Positions 33,220 to 45,460 of a stretch of 64,000 nt of DNA are shown in pieces; position 1 is the first letter of the stretch; every line of letters begins with the position of its first letter. Position numbers and translations under genes: made by a program. The stretch spans positions 52,966,001-53,030,000 of the forward strand of contig CP136895.1 of assembly GCA_034359265.1 (NCBI GenBank), given 5' to 3'. The notes beneath the pieces were generated by a model that did not search any database, was not told the DNA's origin, and saw only the letters and a list, made by a program, of their open reading frames with translations. This DNA comes from Canna indica (taxonomy: Eukaryota > Streptophyta > Magnoliopsida > Zingiberales > Cannaceae).

Positions 33220-36099
33220 GTGGTAGTATTTTCTCCCCCAGGACATCCTTCCTTTGAGTTTGTCGGATCAAGGGAGCGGGTGGCATCGGTTATTTCAACT
33301 TTGCAGGCTAGACAGTTGATGGGCCGAGGGTGCAGTGGCTTTTTAGTGTCATTGGTGGGCACGTCTATCGAGGAGAAGCTTCAGATCGAGAGCATACCGG
33401 TGGTTAGAGAGTTTCCAGATGTATTCCTAGATGAGTTACCAGGCCTACCACCAGAGCGACAGATTGAGTTCTGTATTGAGTTGCAGCCTGGTACAGCTCC
33501 TATTTCGAAGGCACCGTACCGTATGGCACCTAAGGAATTAGAGGAGCTTAAGGGGCAATTGCAGGAGCTTCTAGATAAGAGATTTATCCGTCCCAGTGTG
33601 TCGCCTTGGGGAACTCCTGTCCTATTTGCGAGAAAGAAGGATGGATCTTTGAGGCTCTGCATCGACTACAGACAGTTAAATGCAGTGACCGTCAAGAACA
33701 AGTACCCGTTGCCTCAGATTGACGACCTGTTTGATCAGTTGCGAGATACTTGTGTGTACTCGAAGATTGACTTGAGATCTGGATACCACCAGTTGAGGGT
33801 GAGAGAGCAGGATATGCAGAAGACTGCTTTTCGTACGCGTTATGGGCATTTCGAGTTTTTGGTTATGCAATTTGGGCTAACCAATGCTCCTGCAACATTT
33901 ATGGACTTGATGAACCGTGTCTTTTTAGAGTACTTAGACTGGTTCATGATTATTTTCATTGATGATATTCTGGTGTACTCCAAGTCAGAGGCCGAGCATG
34001 AAGAGCACTTGAGGATTGTTTTGGGTGTATCGAGGAGAGAGCAATTGTTTGGCAAATTGAGTAAATGTTCATTCTGGCTAAAAGAAGTCGACTTCTTGGG
34101 GCATGTGATTTTTGGTGCTGGTATATCAGTGGATCCGCATAAGGTTGAGGCAGTGATGAGCTGGCAAAGGCCAAGGACGGTCCATGAGATTCGCAGTTTC
34201 CTTGGACTAGCAGGCTACTACCGTAGATTTGTAGAGAGTTTCTCGAAGATCACCGCACCTTTGACTCAGTTGACGAGGAAAGGTGTGAAATTTATTTGGA
34301 ATGACAAGTGTGAAGCTAGCTTTCAAGAGCTGAAGAAAAGGCTTACTACTGCACCTGTGTTAGTGATTTCTTCTGGAGGAGATGGTTTTGCCTTATACAC
34401 TGATGCATCCATTCAGGGCCTTGGTGTTGTTTTGATGCAGAACGGGCGAGTGGTAGCTTATGCTTCTAGACAGCTTAAGGAGCATGAGAAGAACTACCCG
34501 GTGCATGATTTGGAGTTAGCTGTCATAATATTTGCCCTTAAGATGTGGATGCATTACCTTTATGGTGTCACCTTCGAGATATTCACAGATCATAAAAGTT
34601 TGAAGCACCTATTCACTCAAAAGGAGCTGAACATGAGACAGAGGAGGTGGATGGATTTTCTTAAAGATTATGACTGCACTATTAATTATCATCCTGGTAA
34701 AGCGAACATAGTGGCAGATGCCTTGAGCAGAAAATCAATGGGGATGTGTCAGCATCTCAGAGTTGCAGAGTCAGAGCTGATTAGACAGTTGTCAGAGCTT
34801 GGCTTAGACTTGGTGGGTCAGACTCAAAGTGGAGTGCTTGCACAGTTGATCGCACAACCGCCGATAGTGGAGCGGATTCGACAATGTCAGATGGAGGACC
34901 ATCACTTTCAGGTCATTGTTCAGGAGGTGGAGCAGGGCACTCGACTGGACTTCTCACGAGATAGCTATGGTACCTTGCGGTTCCGTGGCAGGCTTTGTGT
35001 CCCTGAGAAGCACCTAGTGAAGGAGGAGTTGTTAGAGGAGGCTCATAGGTCTCGTTTTGCTATTCACCCAAGCAGTTTGAGGATGTATAAGGACTTGCGG
35101 AAGTCTTATTGGTGGCGTGGGATGAAGAGAGATGTTGCAGAGTATGTGGCGAGATGTTTGGTCTGCCAGCAGATAAAGGCTGAACATCATAGACCGGCTG
35201 GGAAGCTCCAAAATCTCCCTATCCCTGAGTGGAAATGGGAGCACATCACTATGGACTTTGTATCCGGGCTTCCGAGGATGCCGAAGGGGCACGACTCGAT
35301 ATGGGTGATTGTGGATCGATTGACGAAGTCATCTCACTTTTTGCCGGTTAAGAAGACTTTTTCTTTGGACAGATTAGCCCAGCTCTACTGTGTGGAGATA
35401 GTGAGATTACACGGTGTACCTGCTAGCATCATTTCAGACAGAGATCCTCGATTCACTTCACAGTTTTGGCAGAGTCTTCAGAGGGCCTTAGGCATTGATC
35501 TTCGATTTAGTACAGGATTCCATCCACAGACTGATGGACAGTCCGAGTGCACTATTCAGACATTGGAAAATCTTTTGCGTGCTTGTGTTCTGGACTTTGG
35601 AGGCAGCTGGGAGAGTCATCTACACTTGGTGGAGTTTGCCTATAAGTATAGCTATCATTCAACTATCCAGATGGCTCCATTTGAGGCTCTTTATGGACGG
35701 AGGTGTAGGTCTCCAGTGCTTTGGGATGAGGTGGGTGAGCGACGTCTTTTGGGACTGGAGATGGTCCAGCAGGACGTTGAGTTGGTCCAGAGGATTAGGC
35801 AGAGGTTGCTCACGTCTCAGAGTCGACAGAATAGCTATGCAGATCGGCGGACAAGGGACTTGGAGTTCTCGGTTGGGGATCATGTGTTCCTCAAGGTGTC
35901 CCCGACTAAGGGTGTGATGCGGTTTGGCAAGAAGGAAAAGCTTGCACCGCGTTATATTGGTCCTTTCGAGATCTTGGAGAGAGTAGGAGCGGTCGCTTAT
36001 CGGCTAGCATTGCCACCATCTTTGGCAGGAGTGCATAGCGTCTTCCATGTCTCTATGTTGAGGAAGTACGTGTCCAATCCTTCCCATATGAGGATATGA
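33220..36099 (+). CDS. pol of gypsy element A: RT, RNase H, integrase (open, 959 codons)
   Basis: An uninterrupted frame with all enzyme motifs. Reverse transcriptase: [16 protein letters not shown] near residue 140, FIDDILVYS near 245 (catalytic YxDD equivalent FIDD). RNase [30 protein letters not shown]. Integrase: HHCC finger ([18 protein letters not shown]), core with D in TMDFVSG, D in ISDRDPRF and E in DGQSECT. It ends HVSMLRKYV and then runs into a premature stop; the chromodomain-like tail is in another frame. The proteins copy element RNA into DNA and insert it. The M at 33220 is not the native start: a Gag-Pol precursor is expected. Its openness, next to ruined gag, suggests a fairly recent element or chance. 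Confidence 0.92.
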   Translation: MVVFSPPGHPSFEFVGSRERVASVISTLQARQLMGRGCSGFLVSLVGTSIEEKLQIESIPVVREFPDVFLDELPGLPPERQIEFCIELQPGTAPISKAPYRMAPKELEELKGQLQELLDKRFIRPSVSPWGTPVLFARKKDGSLRLCIDYRQLNAVTVKNKYPLPQIDDLFDQLRDTCVYSKIDLRSGYHQLRVREQDMQKTAFRTRYGHFEFLVMQFGLTNAPATFMDLMNRVFLEYLDWFMIIFIDDILVYSKSEAEHEEHLRIVLGVSRREQLFGKLSKCSFWLKEVDFLGHVIFGAGISVDPHKVEAVMSWQRPRTVHEIRSFLGLAGYYRRFVESFSKITAPLTQLTRKGVKFIWNDKCEASFQELKKRLTTAPVLVISSGGDGFALYTDASIQGLGVVLMQNGRVVAYASRQLKEHEKNYPVHDLELAVIIFALKMWMHYLYGVTFEIFTDHKSLKHLFTQKELNMRQRRWMDFLKDYDCTINYHPGKANIVADALSRKSMGMCQHLRVAESELIRQLSELGLDLVGQTQSGVLAQLIAQPPIVERIRQCQMEDHHFQVIVQEVEQGTRLDFSRDSYGTLRFRGRLCVPEKHLVKEELLEEAHRSRFAIHPSSLRMYKDLRKSYWWRGMKRDVAEYVARCLVCQQIKAEHHRPAGKLQNLPIPEWKWEHITMDFVSGLPRMPKGHDSIWVIVDRLTKSSHFLPVKKTFSLDRLAQLYCVEIVRLHGVPASIISDRDPRFTSQFWQSLQRALGIDLRFSTGFHPQTDGQSECTIQTLENLLRACVLDFGGSWESHLHLVEFAYKYSYHSTIQMAPFEALYGRRCRSPVLWDEVGERRLLGLEMVQQDVELVQRIRQRLLTSQSRQNSYADRRTRDLEFSVGDHVFLKVSPTKGVMRFGKKEKLAPRYIGPFEILERVGAVAYRLALPPSLAGVHSVFHVSMLRKYVSNPSHMRI

Positions 36100-36275
36100 G
36101 TTATGAGGAGTTGCCAGTGAAGATTCTTGACAGGAAGGAGCATCATCTCCGCAATAGGGTCGTCTCATTGGTCAAGGTGGGGTGGCAGCACCATTCAGAT
36201 GCAGAGGCGACATGGGAGCGTGAAGAGGATATCAGAGATCGCTTCCCCCATTTGTTTAGCTCATCAGGTATGTAA
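36076..36275 (+). pseudogene. Frame-shifted C-terminal tail (chromodomain-like) of element A
   Basis: In another frame from pol: [36 protein letters not shown], then a stop at 36273-36275. This is the truncated chromodomain motif ending Tekay/Del-type integrases, thought to steer insertion to chromatin. A small deletion near 36080 separates it from pol. Confidence 0.8.
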
Positions 36276-36300
36276 ATTTGGAGGACCAAATTTCTTAAGG

Positions 36301-36309
36301 TAGGGAGGA
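36301..36309 (+). other. Polypurine tract of gypsy element A
   Basis: TAGGGAGGA immediately before the 3' LTR start TGTTATATCC at 36310; primer for plus-strand synthesis. Confidence 0.85.
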
Positions 36310-38670
36310 TGTTATATCCAATTATATATATATATATATATATTTAAAATTTGAATCAATGTTTGGGTAGAAGGGATGGTAGGGGGAGTGGGGGTGCCAG
36401 GTGAGGGTGATGGTGAGGTAAGGGAGATGTGCCGTTGAAGGGTTTTAAGAAGGGGAGAGAGGGAGCTGGTAAAGAGAGATTGAGAAGAGGAGGAGGAGAG
36501 GAACTTGTAGGGGGAGGAGTCGACGCGCGTCGTGTTGCCCGTGGCGTCATCGTCGCCGGGATTGAGGTAGGAGATCTCTCCCTTCTCCTTTACTTCTATA
36601 TTTATTTCTCGACGATGACAACGAAGGACGAGGTCGAACTATGCCGGGCAGGCGGCGGGCGACCGTGTCGCGCCGTGCTGGCCGTGCTTCGTGGTGGCCT
36701 TCCCGGCCACTACTCGGCCGCTAGTGGGTCGGATCGGACTGGGAGGTCGAGGAGAGGGTAGAGATGCCGGTGGGTCGATCGCTGGCGGCTTGGGGAGTCG
36801 CCCGGCGTGGATTCGAGGCGGGCAGAGGAGGCGGCAAGATTGGGTGGCCGGCAGTGAGTCGGACCGATCGCGGAGGTCGGGGAGAGGGCGGTCGTGTCGC
36901 CGGGGTGATCGCCGGCGGTCGAGAGGGCCAGCCAGCGTGAATCCGAGCAGAGCAGAGGAAGGCGGCGTCGGGTGGGCGTCGGGGTGGGTAGGAGACAAGT
37001 GGAGAGGAGTTTTATTTAATTTAATAAATAAGCGTTTAAAGAAGAGAACTGTATCGGATGAAATGAGGTTGATTTGTAGATTATTAGGGTATTTTTATAG
37101 TTGATCGTAGGGTCGTCGGATCGAGTTTAGGCGAATACCAAAGTGGATCATTTTCATGTGCTGAACGCGATGGTGGTATCAGATTTCAGATTGGAGATCG
37201 TTTGGTATGATTTTTATATTCTTTTAGCATTATATTATAATTATAATATTATATTATTTGGTGGGCCCCGAGTTGTCGGTTGAAGTTGAGGTGAATAGCA
37301 ATCTTGATCATTTTTGTGTGTTGAATGCGATGGTGGAGTCAGTTTTCCAAGAAAACATTATTAGGATGCCCTTAGGTGTTTAAATAATATTAAATTATTA
37401 GTATGAAAATTTGGTGGGTTAGTTAGTGTGAAATATTGGTAGTTTTGGTGATGGGTTGAGCCTGCAAGTCTGTCGTCCCTTGTTTGTCGTTGATTTATCA
37501 TCAAAGATAAATTATAAAAATACTCTTGGTTTCGATGTTTGATTTGCTTCAAAACATTTATTGAACTCTCGTTGCACATTATTGTTGGACATGCCATGTA
37601 GAGAGATTGCATGTGTTACATTTTATTATTGCTTATTGGCGTTTATTCTTGATCATAGTATGTTATGCTAATCTTATGATGCATCTGATTAGTCATCGTA
37701 TGCATAGTATCATGTTGTTACATGTGGTATTGTTTACTTGTTGAACATGTTATTATCATGTTGTTCATATCGTTATCACTTGGAGTTGGTGCTATATTGT
37801 TGATCATGGTGATATATCTTGTTGCCCTTTTGGAGTCGAGTTGCATGATTATTGTCGATCTAGAGGCTACGGCCTTGGAGAGGACTTCGGTCCAGGACCA
37901 TTTCGGTGTGGTACCCCCCAGGCATGGCAGAGGGTATATATATGATATTGACTAGTCGCATGTTGGGCACCTTCGGGTGCAATGATGTCGGATGCGACAT
38001 CTGACGGACTACCTGCTTGGTGGGGGTAGTCGTATCATCATTGGAGCGAACTGTTGATGCCACTCTGCAGGTGGTAGAGTGCGGGATTTTTACCCAATGG
38101 TCCACACGCTCGATGATTCAGTTGATGTTGTTTAGGAGTAGGTGATGAGTATTTGTTGTGTTCATTGCCTTTGATTGCATCTTAGGTCATGTTGTTATGC
38201 ATTGTTGAGTTGACACTTGATGCATTGTTGATCATATTGTGATTCTCTTACTCAGCACCTGCTGATCTCCGTTGTTTTTGCTTCAGACTTGTAGGGGTGA
38301 GCAGTCGATTTCTAGATCGAGATGTAGATAGTTTTTAGACATCTAGTAGATAGTCGTAGATGTGGAGCTCTGATGACGGCTGCTTTTGTATTTTGTTTCG
38401 TTTTGTCACCTCATAACGTTAACATTGATATTGTTATTTTGGAGCTGTAATATGTAGAACTATTTTATATTTTATTAAATCTTGTATTTAAATCAGATTG
38501 TTCCTTATCGTATGTATTGTTGGACTTTTCGATCATGATTATTGGTTTTAATGTTGTTATTTTGTTTTATGTGATGATTTGTGGCTTTTCCTTCTGTTGT
38601 GCGGTGTTCGAGTCGCTGCCGCGTCTATGGTCGGGGTCACCGGGGGGCGGGCTCGGGCTGGAGCGTGACA
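36310..38670 (+). mobile_element. 3' LTR of gypsy element A
   Basis: 2361 bp. Compared with the 5' LTR it has an (AT)n expansion at 36322-36344 and scattered substitutions. Ends GAGCGTGACA, followed by the TAACA duplication. Confidence 0.95.
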
Positions 38671-38675
38671 TAACA

Positions 38676-38789
38676 GTAAGCCCTCAAGACTTGTGTAGAG
38701 AGTGTTCTTGAGTAAGAGAGAGAGCAGAGAAGAGAAGGAATGACATAGTGATTCATTGTCTGGTAAAGATTGAGTGCGATCGTAAAAGC
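38676..38789. other. Flank of gypsy element A
   Basis: Short unique-looking sequence with a GA-rich run; no gene. Confidence 0.3.
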
Positions 38790-38945
38790 AATTACTTGAA
38801 TATATACTGAATTATGCGCTTTGTCTCATTTTTTGCCAATTCTTTAATTTTATCAAATTGTATCTCGTATCTTAATATTTGTCTCAATTCTATCCTCCAA
38901 TCAATTATCCATCAGCAACCCCATTCAAAATAATGCTTTTTTATC
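38790..38945 (+). repeat. Mutator-like terminal sequence, copy b
   Basis: AATTACTTGAATATATACTG, TTCTTTAATTTTATCAAATT, TTTGTCTCAATTCTATCCTC; related to copies at 28418 and, inverted, at 54735. With the latter it could be the facing pair of one element. Confidence 0.65.
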
Positions 38946-38979
38946 AAAAAAAAGTAGAAGAGATCTCCACGAGCATGAA

Positions 38980-39278
38980 TTGGAGCAAAGCGGCGAACCT
39001 GCGATCTACTCCATTGCTATCTCTGGATTCATCTTCCTCTTCCCCATTATTTCACTCGTTGTTGTCGCCCAAATTGTTCGTGGTCTGGAGATCTCCGCCT
39101 CGAAGCATCATCTCTCCTTCGTGTTCTACCTACATTCTCCTCTTGCTCGCCCCTTAAATACCCTTGGCGCGCTCTCGGTCTACGTGCCTTCGACAAAGAT
39201 ACCCGAAAACCTTTGTCAAAGTAATCAAGAATCCGAGTTGGATTGGGATTCCGAGTCTACTTACAAATTGATACAGAG
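38980..39278 (+). pseudogene. Unrecognised gene fragment next to a Mutator-like end
   Basis: The 110-codon frame here has a hydrophobic stretch (IYSIAISGFIFLFPIISLVV) and then ordinary coding-like sequence (PLNTLGALSVYVPSTKIPEN, ESELDWDSE) until the copia-like LTR at 39279 cuts it. I do not recognise the family. Position inside a Mutator-like end suggests a captured fragment. Confidence 0.35.
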
Positions 39279-40843
39279 TGTTAGTGAAATGGGCACACTA
39301 GAGGGGGGGTGAATAGTGTGTTTACTAATCTTTTTGCCTAAATCCGATTTTAATCGTTTCTATGGTTACTTAGGCAAATTACAAGTTGTGTAGCAATCAG
39401 AAGCAAAGTAAATATGATAATGAAGTAAACACAAGTAGAAGCAATGCAAACACAACTATTTATAGTGGTTCGGCCCCAATGCCTACTCCACTACCTAAGC
39501 ACCCAGCTTAGAATTTCCAAACTAAACTTTACTAGATTAATCTTATTTCCATTACAACAAGGATTTTGACCCGAAGAGTCTCGCTCTCAACCTAAGGCAC
39601 TTCCACATCCGAAAGTCTCCGTCTTCTTACCGAGAGCACTCTTCCACCTCAACCCTAAGGGACAACTCAACTAATCATAGTAAATTATGTTTACATCGGT
39701 GGAATTAATCCTCAAACACAAAGGCGACCACCCAATTTCAAGACCTAACAACCTAGATCTTTACCAGCTCAAATACAATGAAATAAATCACAAAAATACA
39801 TAAATAATGGAGCAAATAAATAATACAACAAATACTTAGCTCCAAACACGAGTCCTAGTTCCTCTTGATGCCTCAATGATGAATCGTTCAAAGCTTGAAG
39901 ACAAGATCAAGGATGTATTATGGAAACTAGAGTTATCAAAGGGATGCCTCAAGAAATGCTTTGAGAATGATCAAGAATGACTCAATGGAAGCTTAGATCA
40001 TAGAGGAAAGACTCCCATGGCTCGGTATTTATAAGCTATGAAGAGTTGGCATGAAACACCCAACTCAACGGCTAGGAAACTAGCCGTTTTCCGCCATCCG
40101 ATCGCAGGTCCGATCGATCGTCGATCGATCAACTGAGCGATCGAAGGCATACTGCTGCTTTCTGGCACACTTCGGTCGACTAACTTGCCTACTGCCAGTT
40201 TTTGGCAGCATTCGGTCGACCAACTGGTCAACCGAAACTGGGCAGACTGCTTAGTTTGACTTATTTTTGGGTTTCGTCTTCACTAAGTCTACTTATATAA
40301 CATTTACGAACTTTAAGTTAATAACTTTATAACATAAATGTTATATAAGGATTACCCTTCATTTGGATTCAATAAAAATATCTAAAAAATTAAAATCCTT
40401 AAGAATCAAAATCTAGTTTTTGGGGTCTAGTACAAATTTCTGGAAAACCCAATGAACAATTATCGGCATTTTTTTTGTCAAAAAAATGTCTAGGTCATAT
40501 AGTCCTCCAAGGAGCTCCCTAGGCTTAGTGAATTTCAGGACCGTTTTTGATTTTTTGAGTTTTCATGTTTTGGGGTTCGGGTTTTGGGTTTTAGGTTTTG
40601 TATCATAAAAAAGGATTTACAACACATGCTAGACACCCTAAACCTAAACTCTATCTTCCCGAAGAATCACGAGTGACGACGAGCGTCCTTGTCGATTTCT
40701 TCGATTTCTCCGATTATTCCGATTAGGGACATTGAGCTCTAATCGATATGGAACCTGAAATAACTCTCCATGAAATTATTAGTTCCATGTTTGTTATCAT
40801 CAAAACCAAGATTAAGACCAATGTTGAAAACCTTGGGCCAACA
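39279..40843 (-). mobile_element. 3' LTR, copia-like family 'S', copy 3
   Basis: 1565 bp, inverted relative to copies 1 and 2; ends TGTTAG and CCAACA. At its right the minus strand has a polypurine tract, so this is a 3' LTR with internal sequence still attached, not a solo LTR. Palindromic GGTCGACC/GATCGATC motifs at about 40095-40245. Confidence 0.9.
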
Positions 40844-43455
40844 ATATCTCTCTTTTGATGATGACAAACATCCTTAAGAAAATATATATACTAAAGCACA
40901 AAGGATATCAACAAAGGGATTTCTCCCCCTATCATCATGCATATCTATGAAGATAAACTCCCCCTATCTATATGCATGATTTTCCTATATTTTCTTCCTT
41001 TTTTACTTATATTTTTCTCCCCCTTTTGACATCACTCAAAAAGGACAAGAAAAGTCAAGCAAAAGTCAAAGTTGAAACTCTAATTTTTTTTTCAAAACCG
41101 CGAAAGTCTCAACTCAAGGGATGAAAATCAAACATCGAATAAGAGACTAAGTTATACATGATATTATGAAATGATAAATGAAATCCAAAATCAAGAATCG
41201 TGTAGTTACTTAAGTATCGATATTTTCAACTATCGGTCAAATGGTCAAAAATCACTTTAGAAATGATTTTTCTCATCGAATGAGTAGAACGATACCATAA
41301 GTAAATTTAAAATATTATATTTCAAGTCTCATTTGAAAATCTAATGAAAATTTAAAGTATCAGAAAAATAAGCAACTTGAGAAGAGTGATACTTTAGTGG
41401 TATTTTCGTAAATAAATGAAATTTTTATGATATTTCCTGAAATCATTCAAACTTTTAAAATACAAAGATATGGTCATGTAAAACATGTATATCAAGTTTG
41501 AAGTGAAAAGAATGTCATTTGATCAAAATATGAACTTAGCACAGTTTGATTCGAAATATGCATGAAAATATGAAAATGACTATGTATCAAATTTTGCTAT
41601 CTACTCATGTTTTCTCTAGCTTAGACACTTGGACATCTAATATGAGTGAATCTAAGTATATCAATCAAGGTTGGGCTTAAAAAGAGGTTTCTAAGTCATT
41701 TTGTTGACTTAGTTCAAAGTACACTTTAAGTTTATAAAAATCAAACTTTTTAATCATTCTAAAATCATATTCTTGATGAAGTTTTTGTAACTTTAATTGG
41801 ACAAACTATATTTTTCAAGGAATCTACAGGTTCAAGAATCAGTCAAAAATCAGTTTTTTATAAATTCATAAAATTCCTGAAAGTCTAAGGGCATTTTCGT
41901 AAATTTAAGGTATTTTTTTCGAAAGTTATCATTTTTTATTCAAACTTTTTAGATATCATTGATTGATCATTTGAGATGCATGTGTCAAATTTGAACTCAA
42001 AATGAATTTTCTAAGGCTATTTTTAAACCTATCTCGATTCCAACCAAAAACTCATTTTCAAAATATCGCTCAAGTTATCAAAATCATTTTTAGAAATAAT
42101 TTCACTCAAAGAATAGTGAGAACGATATTAGGAATGAAATCAAAATAGTATACACAAAATTTCATTTGATGTTTTTGACGAAAAACCAAAGTATCAAAAA
42201 AATTGATATTTCAAGAGGGTGATACTTTGCATTTCTGAAATCCAACTTCAAAATTTCACTATAAATAAGATTCTTGATGAAATTTTTACTAAAAAAACTA
42301 GATTTTTCAATGAAGATTCAATTTCAAGAATCAGTTAAAAAAGATTTTTCTATATTTTTCTAAAATTAACTGAAAATGTTGAAATTCCAATGGTATTTCC
42401 GTAATTTTCAGTTATTTTTCAAAACGTGCTCAGTTTTTATTCAAACTTTTATGACACTACATAATGGTCATGTAAAGAGTGTATGTCAAGTTTGAGATGA
42501 AAATTATATCCTTAAGTCAAGATATCAACCTAGCATAGTTTCATTCAAAACTAAGCTAGTTATCATAAAACTTACTGAGTGTCAATCTTATCATTTAATT
42601 TTTCAAATTTAAGCCTATAGACACCTAACATGAGTAACTATAAAAATGTTTCTCAAATATGGATTGAAAATGAGATCTTTAAGTCAATTTGTTTACTTGG
42701 GTCAACTTAATTCAAAAGAGGTTATCATGAAATGGCCTCTATGTCATTTTATCCATACTAAATGTATGGAAACATGTCATACCTATTTCTAAACATGTTT
42801 ATGAAGTTTGGACTTAAAATGAAGTGTCCAAGTCAATTTGTTGACTTGGGTCAAACTTTTCTAAATTTAAGTCCTCTAAAGTGAATTAGTTATCACCTTG
42901 TTCATTTAGACATGAAATTTCAAGTTTAAACACCTAGAATCATGTCATGTGTGTATCTAAACATGTTTATTGGGTGTAGACGTAAAAATGAAGTCTCTAA
43001 TGACAAATCATAACTTAGAGCAAGTTTCATTTAATGAAATTTGCCTAAGTAGTAAAATTCATCCTACTCATGAGATTTCGTAGTTTTATCATGCAAATTC
43101 AATCACGAGTATAGAGACATTATTATATCATGAATATAGAAGTATTATATTAAGATTTTTACAAAACCAAAATCATACATCATTCTAAAAAATTGCCAAA
43201 CTTGTCATTTCCTTTCCAAATTCAATCTACTAGCCTCCTATCAAATTTTTGATAACTTACAAGTAATATTCATTAGTAGCATAATGAAAATGTGACTACT
43301 GACAAGTTATTGTACTAGATAGCAAAGAGGGAATCAAGTATCAATTTCAAAATCTACTTTGCTAAATAGCTTTAAATAACGTTTCAAAGTGAATCATCAT
43401 GAATCCTAAATGAATCGAGAGATCTCAAAATATAAAATATTTGAAAAATAAGATC
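40844..43455 (-). mobile_element. Non-coding internal region of family 'S' element, copy 3
   Basis: Begins at its right edge with a polypurine tract (minus strand CAAAAGAGAGATAT, 40844-40857) and GTTTGTCATCATC just inside. AT-rich, about 2.6 kb, with no long ORF, colinear with 61059-63660. It corresponds to a long spacer between pol and 3' LTR, seen in SIRE/Maximus-type copia elements and others. Repeats such as TCAATTTGTTGACTTGGGTC occur inside. Matching to copy 4 fades after about 43455. Confidence 0.8.
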
Positions 43456-43518
43456 TCCAACCCTTCCTATTGGTTGAAAACTGAAAGGCTACAATGAGGC
43501 TACGATTTGGAACCGCAA

Positions 43519-44203
43519 TGTCACGGGCCAATTATTTTGTGCGGAAGAACCCGTGCGGCACCCTTGCATCCCATGCAAGGGATAACCCTATCATCCCGAA
43601 TTCATCCTGAATTGGGCTTCCCGACTTACCATCGCGGGGCATGCGTTGGTCCATGTGCCATCGCGCTCCATATCTGCGCCCCCAAAATACCATGTTGGTC
43701 GAATGGTATTGAAGGTGTAAAGTAAAACAATAATTACAGGACTATGGACGTAACAAATATAAAATCGGGTGTAGGATGAGCTCCGCAAATTATCTTGGAC
43801 GAAGATCGACTTCGTCTCTGCCCAAGGCAACCGCTTTGTTCGCAAACACTCTTCCACATTACACATGAAACCCTTAACCCCCAAGTGCCACCCCCAAGGT
43901 TCCCAAAAGCACGAGAAGCATGAAAAAATCGTGACCATGCGAGATGGTGATTTTTTTATGGCCATGACCATGACGAATGTAGGAAAATTGCTCCGCTTAG
44001 CCGTAGTGCACACACCAAGCGTCGAATGACCTCGAAATGCATCCAACTCGTATCGTGGCCCTCGGGGATCGCACAAAGGATTTTACAAGTACAAACTACA
44101 ATAGAAGCCAAAATTATATGGACTCGAAAATATATTTACAAACATGTAGGGAACATTTTGCCATGATCCGTCGTTGCTCGGGCAAATCGAAAAGTCCCTA
44201 ACA
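43519..44203 (-). mobile_element. 3' LTR of gypsy-type element C
   Basis: On the minus strand the LTR runs from TGTTAGGGACTTTTCG to GGCCCGTGACA (685 bp), preceded by a polypurine tract GAAGTGGGGGAGGA (44204-44217 inverted). It seems to be inserted in, or joined to, the internal part of family S copy 3. ORFs inside are not credible. Confidence 0.8.
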
Positions 44204-44832
44204 TCCTCCCCCACTTCAAACTTCGACGTCCTCGTCGAACTCGCCTCGGCCGCACTGCCTTTCTCTATAGGCTGCAATTGCTAAAGTGAATTCTTCACAA
44301 ATAGTTGAAGGGAACACCGCCTGAGTAACGACACACCGCAGTGGGGCCGCAACATATCGAGTTTCGTCATGTGAAGTCTGCCACCAAGAAATGACTACTT
44401 GTAACATCATTAAGTTTCATCATCTCCTGTTGTTGCGAGAAAGGACTTTGAGATTCCCAAACTAGTTGTTGCTAGGCAATAAGTCTCAAACTTGTGGCGC
44501 AAACGAGCGCCATTGAGCAACGATCGCTTGGATGGACACCGAGAAATAGTTTCTTAGTTCACCAAGTCTCGTTGTTGTTGGGTTATGAGGGTCCCAGACT
44601 TTGTGGGGGCACACGAGCACCGTTGAGCAACGCTTGCGCGAAGGAACCCGAGAAGTGGCTACTCAATTCACCAAGTCCCATTTGCTGGGCAATGAAAAGT
44701 CCAAAACTTGATGAGCATATGAGACAACGCTCATCTCGGATAACATCTGGGTGTTATTGTGCAACACCCAAGTGATGAGTAGTTCCGTGGCTACACCACA
44801 CTGGAGCATTGCCTCCACCATCGCCTTGAGCT

Positions 44833-44994
44833 GATCACTGCTTGCTCACTCGCCCCCCGTAAAAGTCATGGCGCCCTCATCCGAGCCCATCTCAATGAGC
44901 TTCAAGTCTTACAGATCACTGCTTGCTCACTCGCTCCCCGCAGAGGTTATGGCACCCTCCTCTGAGCCCATATCAACGAGCTTTAAGTCTTACG
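44833..44994. repeat. Two 81-bp tandem units
   Basis: Both start GATCACTGCTTGCTCACTCG (44833 and 44914) and end in a CTT.AAGTCTTAC motif. Confidence 0.85.
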
Positions 44995-45119
44995 CTGCTC
45001 CTCGAACCACGACTTGAGGGATTTTCTCCAATTGGGTCACAACATCCGCCAACTCTCCGCACTAAGAGCATTGCTGACACACCACAATTGTTCTTCACTA
45101 GTGCTTGGTTCGGACATGT

Positions 45120-45440
45120 CAATCTTGCGTCTTAAGAGCCATCTGCTCTGCGCACAAATCTTGCATCTTATAGGGCATCTTGCCTTACACACCAACCTTG
45201 CGACTTAGGGGACATCAGCCCTGCGCACCAAATTGGCATCTCACGAGCAATCTACTCTGCGCTGCGTATTAAGGGCCATCAACCCTACGCACAAACTTGG
45301 CGACTCATGAGCGATTTGCTCTACGCTGCGTATTAGGGGTCATACACCCTGCGCATAAACTTGGCGACTCACGAGCCATCGGCTTTGCGCTGTGTCTAAG
45401 GGGACATCGCCATGCGCACCATCCTCGCGTCTTATGAGAG
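45120..45440. repeat. Array of ~70-bp units in element C
   Basis: About four to five units alternating a GCGACTCA.GAGC.AT block with TGCGCTGCGTATTAGGG and CCCTGCGCA blocks; edges are diverged. Confidence 0.75.
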
Positions 45441-45460
45441 AGTCTGCTTTGCGCACAATG

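Larger units (their letters stand above)
29612..38675 (+). mobile_element. Ty3/gypsy element A (Tekay/Del chromovirus-like), full length with defects
   Basis: Element 29617-38670 (9054 bp) flanked by TAACA at 29612-29616 and 38671-38675. Order: 5' LTR 29617-31960, primer site 31966, gag debris, pol 33220-36099, chromodomain-like tail, polypurine tract, 3' LTR 36310-38670. Both LTRs run from TGTTATATCC to GCGTGACA. Lineage is inferred from the pol motifs and the C-terminal KVGWQHH..EATWE motif. Gag has stops and frameshifts, and the zinc knuckle and protease active site are missing, so it cannot move on its own. Confidence 0.95.
44204..45460 (-). mobile_element. Internal 3' part of gypsy-type element C with tandem repeats
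   Basis: Minus strand near the LTR reads CVVTQAVFPSTICEEFTLAI, AAYRERQ, GEFDEDVEV then a frame with VGEDVRD; a short C-terminal polyprotein tail is likely. Farther in lie three repeat arrays: 44426-44690 (~85-125 bp units with TTGAGCAACGCTTGC), 44833-44994 (two 81-bp units) and 45120-45440 (~70-bp units with GGCGACTCACGAGC). The sequence ends abruptly at a junction with element B near 45460. Confidence 0.6.

Noticed and set aside
43591..44076. 161-codon minus-strand ORF
   Set aside because: Covers an LTR (element C) and shows no family motif; LTRs do not normally encode proteins.
45120..45440. CRISPR-like alternation of repeats and spacers
   Set aside because: Units are diverged tandem repeats without distinct unique spacers, and the DNA is plant nuclear sequence.
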